33,254 nucleotides of DNA from JBFKMV01 sp041629655 (GTDB lineage Bacteria; Acidobacteriota; Polarisedimenticolia; Polarisedimenticolales; Polarisedimenticolaceae). The notes under the pieces are model-generated. The model did not search any database. It worked only from the letters and a program-made list of their open reading frames with translations, and had not been told where the DNA came from. The position numbers and the translations under genes were made by a program. Below, one piece after another: positions 1-10,154 of the stretch. The stretch covers positions 1-33,254 of the forward strand of contig JBFKMV010000034.1 in assembly GCA_041629655.1 (NCBI GenBank), given 5' to 3'. Each line of letters starts with the position of its first letter. Within the stretch, counting starts at the first letter, position 1.

Positions 1-1226
1 GCCTCCTCGAGCAGGCGCAGGAACAGGTAGCCCTTCGGATACACCACGGTGTCGAAGGTGTCCTCGGGATCGCGCCCGGCCAGGTCCAGCGCGAGGCGGG
101 TCAACGGATTGTCCGCGCCGAGATCCTCGATCTCCTCGAGCATGCCGCGGAACTCGAGCAAGGATTGCATCTCGGCGTAGTCGCGACCGTACAGCTCCTC
201 GAGGATGCGCGCCTCCAGGTAGACCGTGAAGCCCTCGTTGAGCCAGAAGTCGTTCCAGGACGCGTTGGTGACCAGGTTGCCCGACCAGGAGTGCGCCAGC
301 TCGTGCGCGACCAGCGAGATCAGGGAACGGTCGCCGGCCAGGATCGTCGGCGTGGCGAAGGTCAGCCGTGGGTTCTCCATTCCGCCGTACGGGAAGCTCG
401 CCGGCAGCACGATGACGTCGTAGCGTCCCCAGCGGTACGGGCCGTAAAGGCGCTCCGCCGCCGCCATCATCGCCGCGGTGTCGGCGAACTCCCAGGCGGC
501 CGCGTCGACGACGGTGGGGTCGGCGTAGACGCCGCTGCGCGGTCCCAGCGGGCGGAACGCGATGTCGCCGACCGCCAGCGCCAGCAGGTAGGACGGGATG
601 CGCTGCGGCATGTGGAAGCTGTAGACGCCGTCGGGGGCGGGTCGTTGCGGGTTCTCGGCGCTCATCAACGCCCAGGCGCCGGGCGGGACGCGCACGGTGG
701 CATCGTAGGTCATCCGGACGCCGGGCGTGTCCTGGCACGGCACCCAGCTGCGGGCGAACACCGACTGCGACTGGGTCAACAGGAACGGCTGCCGGCCGCC
801 CGCGGTCATCCGCGGCTCGAGCCACTGCAGCGCCGCCGCCTCGGGGTGCGTCGTGTACTCCACGTGGACGATCTCCGTATCGGGCCGGACTTCCACCGCC
901 AGCGGGCGGCCGAGGAACGGCTGTTCCCGGCCCAGCTCCCAGGTCGTCGGCGTTCCCTCGCGGCCGAGCGTCACGCCGCGGATCTCCATCTCGCGCACGT
1001 CGAGCCACAACCGCTTGGCGCCGGTGCGGTTGATCACGTGCAGCGAGGCTTTCCCGGTCAGGGTGCGGCGCTCGAAGTCGACGGCCAGGTCGAGGTCGAG
1101 GTGATCGACGACGACCTCGCCCGGGCGGGCGAACGAATGCGGATCGGCGGGCGCCGGAGGCGACGGCGCGCACGAGGCGAGTGTCAGCAGCAGGACGACG
1201 CACGACGGAACGGTGACTCTCCGCAT
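1..1226 (-). CDS. M1-family (LTA4 hydrolase-like) zinc aminopeptidase lipoprotein, 3' end missing
   Basis: The frame is open from an ATG at 1226 to the window edge, giving 408 codons with no stop, so the C-terminal part is lost. The zinc site HELAHSW lies at residues 308-314 (bases 285-305), followed by the downstream glutamate in LNEGFTVYLE. The substrate-binding GGMENP motif precedes it. Together these define peptidase family M1, which removes N-terminal residues from peptides; the order and spacing resemble the leukotriene A4 hydrolase/aminopeptidase branch. The N-terminus is a short signal peptide ending in a lipobox (LASC), so the enzyme is probably an envelope lipoprotein digesting periplasmic peptides. 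An AGGGGAG ribosome site sits 4 bases before the ATG. A TATGAT box (1265-1270, minus strand) could be a -10, but no good -35 is visible. It is transcribed divergently from the CcmH-like gene. Confidence 0.93.
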   Translation of the reverse strand, partial: MRRVTVPSCVVLLLTLASCAPSPPAPADPHSFARPGEVVVDHLDLDLAVDFERRTLTGKASLHVINRTGAKRLWLDVREMEIRGVTLGREGTPTTWELGREQPFLGRPLAVEVRPDTEIVHVEYTTHPEAAALQWLEPRMTAGGRQPFLLTQSQSVFARSWVPCQDTPGVRMTYDATVRVPPGAWALMSAENPQRPAPDGVYSFHMPQRIPSYLLALAVGDIAFRPLGPRSGVYADPTVVDAAAWEFADTAAMMAAAERLYGPYRWGRYDVIVLPASFPYGGMENPRLTFATPTILAGDRSLISLVAHELAHSWSGNLVTNASWNDFWLNEGFTVYLEARILEELYGRDYAEMQSLLEFRGMLEEIEDLGADNPLTRLALDLAGRDPEDTFDTVVYPKGYLFLRLLEE

Positions 1227-1373
1227 GGACTCCCCTGGGCCGATCGCGGCCGACGAACGAGCGGATCATATCGTGTCACCGGGCAGCGGACGTTCCCGGT
1301 CCTCTGGAATCCGGGCCGCCCGGCGACCGCGGTGCTAGCGTTGCCTCCAGAGGTCAACAGGAGAAGAGCCGTC

Positions 1374-1826
1374 ATGCGCGCAGCGATCCTGACCGCTCTG
1401 GCGCTCGCCCTGGTTCCGGGGATTCTCGCCGCCGATCTCGAGACCGAGGCGCGCCGCATCGAGGACAAGTTGATGGCCCCGTGCTGCTACGGCAGCACGC
1501 TGGCCGAGCATTACTCCGATCCCGCCGACGAGATGCGGGCCGAGATCCGCGTTCTGCTGGCGGCGGGACGTTCCGAGCGCGAAATCCTCGACCACTTCCT
1601 CGCCCGGCACGGCGACCGGATCCTGGCCGCCCCGGCGGCACGCGGGTTCAACCTGGTCGTCTACGGCGTGCCGGTGCTGTTGCTGGCGGTGGTCGCGTTT
1701 TTCCTGGCGCGCATCGGGCGGCGCCAGCGCAGGGCGGCAGCCCGCGCACCCGACGCACCCCCGGCGGCAACGATCGACCCGGCGGACCGGAGACGGATCG
1801 AGCGCGAGCTGGAGAAGTTCGGCTGA
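1374..1826 (+). CDS. CcmH/NrfF-family cytochrome c maturation protein with atypical Cys-Cys motif
   Basis: A 150-residue protein: signal peptide (about 1-20), a small helical domain, one transmembrane helix (about 97-117) and a short basic cytoplasmic tail. The helical domain matches CcmH, which reduces the apocytochrome c CXXCH cysteines in the periplasm before heme attachment. Family landmarks are the redox motif followed by a segment such as EIRVLLAAGRSEREILDHF and then ARHGDRIL. The usual LRCxxC is replaced here by LMAPCC (Cys37-Cys38), so the two cysteines are adjacent. The start is set by an AGGAG at 1359-1363, 10 bases upstream. No other ccm gene is visible, but a di-heme c-type peroxidase at 30.3 kb would need such maturation. 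It ends 8 bases from the convergent VWA gene. The family call is firm; the redox chemistry is uncertain. Confidence 0.82.
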   Translation: MRAAILTALALALVPGILAADLETEARRIEDKLMAPCCYGSTLAEHYSDPADEMRAEIRVLLAAGRSEREILDHFLARHGDRILAAPAARGFNLVVYGVPVLLLAVVAFFLARIGRRQRRAAARAPDAPPAATIDPADRRRIERELEKFG

Positions 1827-1834
1827 GTTGGGGG

Positions 1835-2998
1835 TCACTCGTCGCGACTGAATCCCCGTGAGGCGGCCTGGGAACGGATCGCCTGGCGCATCGCGTCGCC
1901 GACCCCGACGCGACCCGGGTACTTCTCGGCCAGCACCGCCTGCAGGTAGCGCCGGCGTTCCAGGTCGAGCTCGCGGATGCGGCGGCGGATCTCCTCGCGC
2001 TCGGCGCGCTTGTCCTCCACGGCCGCTCGCAGGTCCTGCTCGCTCAGGCCGCGCAGCCCCTCGGGGAGATCCTCGGGGCGCAGGCCGGCCCAGTCGAACC
2101 CCGGTTGGTCCATCGCGTCGACCAGGTCCCAGGCCGCCTGGTTGTACAGCCCGCTGCTCTTGGCCACGATGCGGCTGCTCAGCGACTGCTGGCCGAGCTT
2201 GGAGGCGCTGGCGTCGGTGGCGGCCACGCGGGCCAGACCGTCCTGCCCGCCCTGGCCGAGCGGTACGTAGGTGCCGTTGAGCTGCGCGTTGAGCTCGCGC
2301 AGCACCGGGTCCTGCGGCGCGGCGATCTGCAGCGCGTCGGGCTTGCGGCCGACCGTGGCGAAGTTGCCCCCGCCGAGGGCGGCCAGCTTGTCCCAGTGAT
2401 GCTCCACCGCGTTGTTCAGGTTGCCGGCGTACAGCGTGTTGACGAAGATCTCGCGGTCGCGGGCCTCGGCGGCCTGATCGCGGAAGTCGAACGCCTCGAC
2501 GCCCTGGTCGGCCGACTCGTTGCCGGCCACGAAGATGATCCGCAGCGCGCCCCACTCCTCGCTCCAGCTCATCTGCTCGAGCGCGGCGTGGATCGCGCGG
2601 CCGACGTACTCCTCGTCGCCGCTGGTCTGAAGCTGCATCAACCGGTCGAACACCAGGTCGAGGTCACGGGTCAGGTCGGTCTGGACGGCGATCCAGCCCT
2701 CGCGGTCGGTGGTCTCGCGGGTGCCGAAGGTCAGAAAACCGACGCGCAGGTCGGGCGCCGGGGTCATCTCGGCCAGCTCGTTGACCACGTCCCACAGCCG
2801 CGCCCGCACCGCGTCGAGCAGCTGCTTCATGCTGCCCGAAGCGTCGAGACAGATCACCAGGTCCACCGGTTGCGCATCGGCCGGCGCGACGTAGCTGGGC
2901 GGCGCGGACAGCTCGACGGCGCCTTGCTCGTCGGCGACCGCCGGCGTGGCCAGCCAGAGGACGATCAGGATCATGCAGACAACGGTGCGTTTCGACAT
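1835..2998 (-). CDS. secreted von Willebrand factor A domain protein
   Basis: A 387-residue protein with a signal peptide ending near TPAVADEQ (about residue 22), so it is exported. A VWA domain follows at about 45-230, with an intact MIDAS metal-binding motif DASGSM at residues 52-57. VWA domains bind protein partners through a divalent ion. The C-terminal 150 residues are polar, with a charged, probably coiled-coil stretch rich in Glu and Arg (about 310-365), and have no catalytic motif. Nothing shows the partner or substrate. The ATG has an AGGAG 7 bases upstream, and a perfect TATAAT box lies about 40 bases before it. It stands downstream of the TMTC-like gene on the same strand, with its own promoter. 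Confidence 0.88.
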   Translation of the reverse strand: MSKRTVVCMILIVLWLATPAVADEQGAVELSAPPSYVAPADAQPVDLVICLDASGSMKQLLDAVRARLWDVVNELAEMTPAPDLRVGFLTFGTRETTDREGWIAVQTDLTRDLDLVFDRLMQLQTSGDEEYVGRAIHAALEQMSWSEEWGALRIIFVAGNESADQGVEAFDFRDQAAEARDREIFVNTLYAGNLNNAVEHHWDKLAALGGGNFATVGRKPDALQIAAPQDPVLRELNAQLNGTYVPLGQGGQDGLARVAATDASASKLGQQSLSSRIVAKSSGLYNQAAWDLVDAMDQPGFDWAGLRPEDLPEGLRGLSEQDLRAAVEDKRAEREEIRRRIRELDLERRRYLQAVLAEKYPGRVGVGDAMRQAIRSQAASRGFSRDE

Positions 2999-3036
2999 CT
3001 GGCGCTCCTGGAGTGGGCAGGCCCGGTGATGCCGGA

Positions 3037-3058
3037 ATTATACCGTCAACCGTCAACC
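3037..3058 (-). promoter_or_regulatory. putative promoter of the VWA gene with tandem GGTTGAC repeat
   Basis: On the minus strand a perfect TATAAT (3042-3037) lies about 40 bases before the VWA start codon. Immediately upstream are two head-to-tail copies of GGTTGAC (3058-3045). No -35 match is found at 16-18 bases, so the repeat may be an activator or repressor site, or the promoter may depend on another factor. The element overlaps the stop codon of the upstream TMTC-like gene. Confidence 0.5.
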
Positions 3059-5077
3059 GGGACCGCCTTCGTTTCGGCGTTCCAGCCGCTCCAGGTTGCG
3101 GCGCGCCCCCATGGACTCGGGATCGATCTCCAGCGCGCGGACCCAGACGCGTCGCGCCTCGTCGAGCCGGCCGGCGCGCGCGTAGGCGACGCCCAGACGG
3201 CTCAACCCCTCCGCATCGTCCGGGTCGAGCTCCACGGCCCGCTCGAGCGCCTCCGTGGCGCCGCGGACGTCGTCCAAGCGCAGCAGACCCACCCCGAGCT
3301 GTTGCCACGCCAGGCGCGCTGCGGAATCGATCGCCAGCGCCTGCCGGCACAGCCCCACCGCATCGGCGTCCCGGCGCTGCCGCGAGGCGATCACGGCCAG
3401 CGCGACCAGCGCCGGGGCCGCGTTGGGGTGCAGCTCCAGTGTCCGCCGGAACTCGGACTGCGCCTCCTCCAGCCGCCCGGCCTCGAGGTAGGCCTGGCCG
3501 AGGTTGAACGAGACCGTGTCGCTCCAGGCGTGGGCGGCGGCCAGCCGGCGATACTCTTGGATCGCCGCGTCGAGTTCGATCCGTCCCTGCTGAAGCCGCA
3601 GCCGCACCGCCTCCGCGCGGAGCATCGGGTTCTGCGGCATGGTCTGGAGGCCCTGCTCGACGATCGCCAGCGCGCGGTCCGGCTCGTCGTTCGAGGAGTA
3701 CCAGGTCGAGAGCAGCTCGTAGCCGATGTCCGCCCGCGGCTCGGTGCGCAGGATCGACTCGCCGATCCGCCGGTCGTCGTGCCAGTCGGCGTTGCGACGC
3801 ACCGTCAGCGCGGCCGCCGGCACGGCCAGCACGAGCAGCGCGGCGATCGCCGCCGCGCGCGGCGCGGCCGGCCTCCAGCGTCGCGCCAGCGCCACGACGG
3901 CGGCGGCGGCGAGCCACGCCATGCCCGCGGTGGGCAGGTAGGCGTAGCGCTCGGCGAAGGCGTTGGAGCCGAGCGCGGGTACGTACAGCACCGGCAACAG
4001 CGGCAGGCAGGCCAGCGCCGCCGCGAACGCCGGCTGCGGCGCCTTCCGTGCCAGCCGGACCACCAGGGCGATCAGCACGGCGACGCCGAGCAGCGCAAGC
4101 AGGAAGCCCGGGTGGAGCGCCGACGGCACGGGGTCGAACACGTAGTGCGCCAGCAGGTTCCGCGGGAGGAGCATCTTGCCCAGGTAGGTCAGCAGCAACA
4201 GCGGCGCGTTGAGCACCGCGTCCAGCGGTCCCAGGTTCCCGCGCGCGCGGGGCGCGACGCCCCCGATGATCGCCAGCCGCAACGCGGCATACCCCGCGGT
4301 GACGACGAGGTACGGTACGCACGCGCGCACGGCCGCGAGGCCGCGGGCGAGCAGACCCCGCGGGCCCGGGCGCAGCCACAGCTCGAGCAGGCCGACCAGC
4401 CCGACCATGGTCACGGCGGTCTCCTTCGAGAGCAGCCCGGCCCCGAAGGCCGCCGCCGCCGCCGCGAGCAGCGCTCGGCGCCGCGCCGGCGCGGCCTCCC
4501 ACGCCGCGACGTGGAGGTTCAACGCCAGCAAGACGAACAGGCCGTAACCCAGCTCGGGCAGACAGGCGATCCAGGCCACCGCTTCGGTGGTCAGCGGGTG
4601 CACCGCGAACAGCAGCGCCGCCCCGAACGCCAGCGCGCCGTCCCGCGACAGCCGGCGCACCAGCAACGCCAGCGCGATCGTGTTCAGCACGTGAAGCAGC
4701 ACGTTGACGGCGTGAAACAGCCACGGCTGTCCGTCCGCAGCGGCCCACATCAGGTTGTACAGCCCCATCTGGAACGGACGGTAGTAGTTGGTCGGCTGCG
4801 AGGTCCGGTAGGCCCACACCGGCTCGCTGACGATCTTCGGGAAGTAGCGCAGCTCCTGGACCCACGGGTTGCGCACGATCTGCGCCTGGTCGTCGTAGAC
4901 GAACCGCGCGTCGAGGGTGTTGGCGTAGACGAGGAACGCCGCCGCGGCGGGCACGAGCAGCCACGCCGCGCCGCGGAGCCGGGAGCCTGCCGGGGCGGGT
5001 GTCACGGGGGCACCTCTTACCCGCTCCGCCGTCCGGGCGCAAGCGAGCGGTCCGGCCGGAGCGGTTTCCGGGCTCAT
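3053..5077 (-). CDS. TMTC-like multi-pass membrane glycosyltransferase (GT-C fold) with C-terminal TPRs
   Basis: 674 residues if started at the ATG (5077, GGAG 4 bases upstream). An internal GTG at 5005 with a strong AAGAGGTG is an equally good start and would give 650 residues. The N-terminal 420 residues are hydrophobic, with roughly ten membrane helices. The first lumenal loop carries an Asp-Asp motif (FVYDD, residues 59-63) of the kind used by GT-C enzymes that take sugars from polyprenyl phosphate. The C-terminal 240 residues are about six TPR units, for example the ones around AGRLEEAQSEFRRTLEL. This membrane-plus-TPR layout matches eukaryotic TMTC O-mannosyltransferases and their bacterial relatives. 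A protein-glycosylating role at the cytoplasmic membrane is inference. It is divergent from the HDOD gene. Confidence 0.78.
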   Translation of the reverse strand: MSPETAPAGPLACARTAERVRGAPVTPAPAGSRLRGAAWLLVPAAAAFLVYANTLDARFVYDDQAQIVRNPWVQELRYFPKIVSEPVWAYRTSQPTNYYRPFQMGLYNLMWAAADGQPWLFHAVNVLLHVLNTIALALLVRRLSRDGALAFGAALLFAVHPLTTEAVAWIACLPELGYGLFVLLALNLHVAAWEAAPARRRALLAAAAAAFGAGLLSKETAVTMVGLVGLLELWLRPGPRGLLARGLAAVRACVPYLVVTAGYAALRLAIIGGVAPRARGNLGPLDAVLNAPLLLLTYLGKMLLPRNLLAHYVFDPVPSALHPGFLLALLGVAVLIALVVRLARKAPQPAFAAALACLPLLPVLYVPALGSNAFAERYAYLPTAGMAWLAAAAVVALARRWRPAAPRAAAIAALLVLAVPAAALTVRRNADWHDDRRIGESILRTEPRADIGYELLSTWYSSNDEPDRALAIVEQGLQTMPQNPMLRAEAVRLRLQQGRIELDAAIQEYRRLAAAHAWSDTVSFNLGQAYLEAGRLEEAQSEFRRTLELHPNAAPALVALAVIASRQRRDADAVGLCRQALAIDSAARLAWQQLGVGLLRLDDVRGATEALERAVELDPDDAEGLSRLGVAYARAGRLDEARRVWVRALEIDPESMGARRNLERLERRNEGGPG

Positions 5078-5111
5078 TTGACTCCGCAGTTACAATTTCT
5101 ATATTCGTTGG
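5078..5111 (+). promoter_or_regulatory. strong sigma70-type promoter, apparently producing a leaderless mRNA
   Basis: TTGACT (5078-5083) and TATATT (5100-5105) are separated by 16 bases, each one base from consensus. The expected transcription start, about 7 bases after the -10, falls at or beside the GTG start codon at 5112. No Shine-Dalgarno sequence precedes that GTG. The -35 abuts the ATG (5075-5077) of the divergent TMTC-like gene. Confidence 0.7.
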
Positions 5112-6353
5112 GTGGACAAGTTCATCGCCAGGCAACCGATCTTCAACAAGATCGGACGGGTCGTCGGCTACGAATTGCTGTTCCGCTCGGGACTGGAGAA
5201 CGTGTTTCGCGTTCCGCCCGGGGGCGTCCGCCGCGCCACGCAGCAGACCATCGCGGACAGCATGCTCACGATGGGGCTCGACACGCTGACCGGAGGCAAG
5301 CCGGCCTATTTCAACCTCAACCGCGACGCGTTGCTCGGTGGCTACGCGCTGCTGCTGCCGAAGAAGCTGGCGGTGATCGAGATCCTCGAAACGGTCGAGC
5401 CGGACGAGCAGGTGCTCGAGGCCTGCCGCGAGCTTCAGCAGGCCGGCTACCGTCTCGCGCTCGACGACTTCAGCTACGACGCGCGGTACGACCCGCTGAT
5501 CGAGCTGGTCAAGATCATCAAGATCGATTTCCTCGCCACGACCCGCGCGGAGCGCGAGGAGCTGGTGCGACGTTTCCGGCCCAAGAACATCCAGCTGCTG
5601 GCCGAGAAGGTCGAGACCCACGAGGCGTTCGAGGAAGCCCGGGCGATGGGTTTCACGCTGTTCCAGGGGTTCTTCTTCGGCAAGCCCAAGATCGTCTCGA
5701 GCAAGGAGCTACCGGCGAACAAGCTGCACTACATGCAGATCCTGTTCGAGATCCACCAGCCGGACTTCGGCTTCGACAAGCTGGAGCAGATCCTCAAGCG
5801 GGAGACCTCGCTGACGCTGAAGCTGCTCAAGTACATCAACTCGGTGTATTTCGCCTGGCGCTCGAAGGTCGACTCGATCCATCGCGCGCTGGTGATGCTC
5901 GGTGAGCGCGAGATCCGCAAGTGGGCCACGATCGTGATGCTGTCGTCGCTGTGCTGGGACAAGCCGGAGGAGCTGATCGTGCACTCGGTCGTGCGGGGCC
6001 GGTTCTGCGAGCAGCTGGCGCCGGCGTTCGGCATGCCGGACAAGTCGCAGAGCCTGTTCCTGGTCGGGCTGTTCTCTCTGATCAACGCGATGCTGGACCG
6101 GCCGCTGGGGGAGATCCTGCGGGACGTCCCGCTGGCCGACGAGATCAAGCAGGCCCTGCTCGGGACACACAACCCGTTGCGTGAGGTTCACGAGTACACT
6201 CTGGCCTATGAGCGCGCCGACTGGGAGACCGTTGCCGGCAAGACGTACGCACTGGGCCAGGACGAGGCCGCAATCTCGACGCTGTACCGCGAGGCCCTGG
6301 AGTGGGCCGCACGCTCGGTGGCCCGAGAAGCGCAGGAATCCGCTGCGTCCTGA
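5112..6353 (+). CDS. HDOD domain signalling protein with degenerate N-terminal EAL domain (YuxH type)
   Basis: 413 residues from a GTG. The N-terminus, with FIARQPIF then VVGYELLFRSG, is the diagnostic opening of the YuxH family. There a c-di-GMP phosphodiesterase-like EAL fold (about 1-200) is joined to an HDOD domain (about 205-400). The catalytic EAL signature is replaced by YELLFR, so hydrolysis of c-di-GMP is doubtful; binding or protein-protein signalling is more likely. The HDOD part (around TLKLLKYINS and a conserved GEREIRKWA segment) is a catalytically inactive HD relative used in bacterial signalling. The start agrees with family N-termini, and there is no ribosome site, consistent with the leaderless promoter just upstream. 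The AmpG-like gene follows after 18 bases and is probably cotranscribed. Confidence 0.92.
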   Translation: MDKFIARQPIFNKIGRVVGYELLFRSGLENVFRVPPGGVRRATQQTIADSMLTMGLDTLTGGKPAYFNLNRDALLGGYALLLPKKLAVIEILETVEPDEQVLEACRELQQAGYRLALDDFSYDARYDPLIELVKIIKIDFLATTRAEREELVRRFRPKNIQLLAEKVETHEAFEEARAMGFTLFQGFFFGKPKIVSSKELPANKLHYMQILFEIHQPDFGFDKLEQILKRETSLTLKLLKYINSVYFAWRSKVDSIHRALVMLGEREIRKWATIVMLSSLCWDKPEELIVHSVVRGRFCEQLAPAFGMPDKSQSLFLVGLFSLINAMLDRPLGEILRDVPLADEIKQALLGTHNPLREVHEYTLAYERADWETVAGKTYALGQDEAAISTLYREALEWAARSVAREAQESAAS

Positions 6354-6371
6354 CGCCCGGAACCCCGCAAC

Positions 6372-7955
6372 GTGAGCGCCGCGTCCGCGGGCGGAGAGCG
6401 CAGCTCCGCCTGGACCAGCCTGCGCCTGGCGATGACCTCGTGGCGCACCGGGTCGGTGACGCTGCTGTCGTTCTCCTCCGGGCTGCCGCTGGGCCTGGTC
6501 TGGATCGCGATCCCCGACTGGATGTTCGACATCGGGGTGGACGTCCGCGCGGTGGGTCTGTTCACGCTGGCCCAGTGGCCGTGGAGCGTGAAGTTCCTGT
6601 GGTCGCCGCTGATGGACCGCTACGTGCCCTGGTTCTGGGGGCGGCGCCGCGGCTGGACGGCAATCGCGCAGGTCGGGTTGCTGGCGCTGACCCTGCTGCT
6701 GGCCGGGGTCGGCGGTCACCCCGACGCGTTGTGGGTCGTGATGGCGTTGACGCTGGCGATCGCCTTCGCGGCGGCCAGCCAGGACATCGCGATCGATGCC
6801 TACGCCGTGGACGTGCTGCGGAGGGAGGAGCAGGGCGTCGCCGTCGGAGCGCGCACCGCGCTCTACCGGGCGGCGATGATGGTCGCGGGCGGGACGGCGA
6901 TCTGGGTCGCCTCCCAGCTCGGCTGGCCGGCCGTCAATGTGGGTCTGGCGCTGCTGTACGTTCCGATGCTGCTGGTGACGTGGAGAGCACCGGAGCCGGA
7001 AGAACGGATCGAGCCGCCGCGCAGCCTGCGCGATGCGGTGTGGCTGCCGTTCCTCGGCGCGTTGTCGCGGCACCGGGCGCTGGAGCTGCTGGCGTTCGTG
7101 GTGCTGTACAAGCTGACCGACGCGTTCTCCCAATCGCTGCTGCGGCCGTTCCTGAACGAGATGGGCTACGGCGAGTTCGATCGCGGGTTCGTGCTGGCCA
7201 CGGGCGGACTGGTGATCACCATCGCCGGAACGTTCCTGGGCGGCTTCGCCTGCACCGGGATCGGTCTCGGCCACTCGCTGTGGATCTTCGGCTTCCTGCA
7301 GATCTTCTCCAACGTCGGGTACCTGCTGATCACGTATGCCCCGGGCAACCGGCCGCTGATGTACGCGGCGATGTCGTTCGAGCTGTTCGCGACCGGACTG
7401 GGCATGGGCGCCTTCGGCGTGTTCCTGTTGCGGATGACCCAGAAGCGCTTCTCGGCGACGCAGTACGCCCTGTTCTCCAGCCTGTTCGGGCTGCCGCGGA
7501 TTCTCGCCGGGCCGCTCACCGGGCTGATCGTCCACGCGGCGGGATGGCGCTCGTTCTTCTGGTTCACGATGGCCGCCGGGATCCCGGGGCTGTTGATGCT
7601 GTGGCGCTTTGCCCCGCTCGGGGTGCGCGAGCCCGAGTTCCGGGTCGAGTCGGCGCGGGTCCGCGAGCCGCTCACGGCGGCCGGAATGTGGCTGCGGGGT
7701 CTGGTCGGGGCGGTCGCGGGCCTCGCGATCAGCGGCTCGGGCTACGCGCTGCTGCAGGCGGTCGAGGCGTTCAACGACGACCCGGCGGCCGGTTTCCGGC
7801 TCGGCGACGCGGTGCGGGGAATGTTCGCGTTCTCGACGGCCGAGGACTGGGTGCGACTGGTGGTGCTGGTGGCGGTCGGCGCGATCTGCGGGATGTTCGC
7901 CGCTGCCATCGCGGCCGCGCGTCACGGCGATACGTCGGACGTCGTCGAGAGCTAG
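6372..7955 (+). CDS. AmpG-like MFS transporter
   Basis: A 527-residue polytopic membrane protein starting at a GTG. The segment SGLPLGLVW in the first helix and SQDIAIDAYAVDVL after helix 4 are characteristic of AmpG-type permeases, which import anhydromuropeptides released by peptidoglycan turnover. Twelve or more hydrophobic helices run through the protein, with a charged cytoplasmic link near residues 205-225. It is slightly longer than E. coli AmpG and has two extra C-terminal helices. Substrate cannot be decided from sequence; AmpG-like proteins outside Proteobacteria are often annotated only as MFS transporters. It lies 18 bases after the HDOD gene in the same direction and converges on the hybrid kinase, 12 bases away. 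Confidence 0.87.
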   Translation: MSAASAGGERSSAWTSLRLAMTSWRTGSVTLLSFSSGLPLGLVWIAIPDWMFDIGVDVRAVGLFTLAQWPWSVKFLWSPLMDRYVPWFWGRRRGWTAIAQVGLLALTLLLAGVGGHPDALWVVMALTLAIAFAAASQDIAIDAYAVDVLRREEQGVAVGARTALYRAAMMVAGGTAIWVASQLGWPAVNVGLALLYVPMLLVTWRAPEPEERIEPPRSLRDAVWLPFLGALSRHRALELLAFVVLYKLTDAFSQSLLRPFLNEMGYGEFDRGFVLATGGLVITIAGTFLGGFACTGIGLGHSLWIFGFLQIFSNVGYLLITYAPGNRPLMYAAMSFELFATGLGMGAFGVFLLRMTQKRFSATQYALFSSLFGLPRILAGPLTGLIVHAAGWRSFFWFTMAAGIPGLLMLWRFAPLGVREPEFRVESARVREPLTAAGMWLRGLVGAVAGLAISGSGYALLQAVEAFNDDPAAGFRLGDAVRGMFAFSTAEDWVRLVVLVAVGAICGMFAAAIAAARHGDTSDVVES

Positions 7956-7967
7956 CCGGAAACCGGG

Positions 7968-9932
<1,965 letters not shown>

Positions 9933-9957
9933 CCGTGGTACTCGTCGCGAAGGTCCT

Positions 9958-10002
9958 CGGGTGCCGGGACCACCGGGTCATCGCGCCGGATTCCGGCACC
10001 CG
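9958..10002. repeat. 10-bp inverted repeat upstream of the hybrid kinase
   Basis: CGGGTGCCGG (9958-9967) and its exact complement CCGGCACCCG (9993-10002) are separated by 25 bases. They lie 26-70 bases before the kinase start, within the divergent intergenic region. It could be a protein-binding site or a leader hairpin; chance is possible at this GC content. Confidence 0.4.
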
Positions 10003-10154
10003 CCGTTTCATCGGCCGGCCGAGGGTGCGACTTTAGGGATTGACGTTTTTCCGGGGTCTTTCAGCAGCGGCCAGGGTTGGGGAACCCGAGGAACTTCAGG
10101 AACGTAATCGCCGTGGCGGGGCGAAGCCTAGAATGGTCCGCTGCGGAGGAAACC

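Noticed and set aside
2664..5621. 985-codon minus-strand open frame
   Set aside because: Overlaps the VWA and TMTC-like genes in another frame on the same strand and is antisense to the HDOD gene; no recognisable domain.
2105..5905. 1266-codon plus-strand open frame, the longest in the window
   Set aside because: It runs antisense through the VWA and TMTC-like genes and into the HDOD gene. Its Arg/Gln/Gly-rich translation has no motif, while the genes beneath it have clear domains. It is a high-GC shadow.
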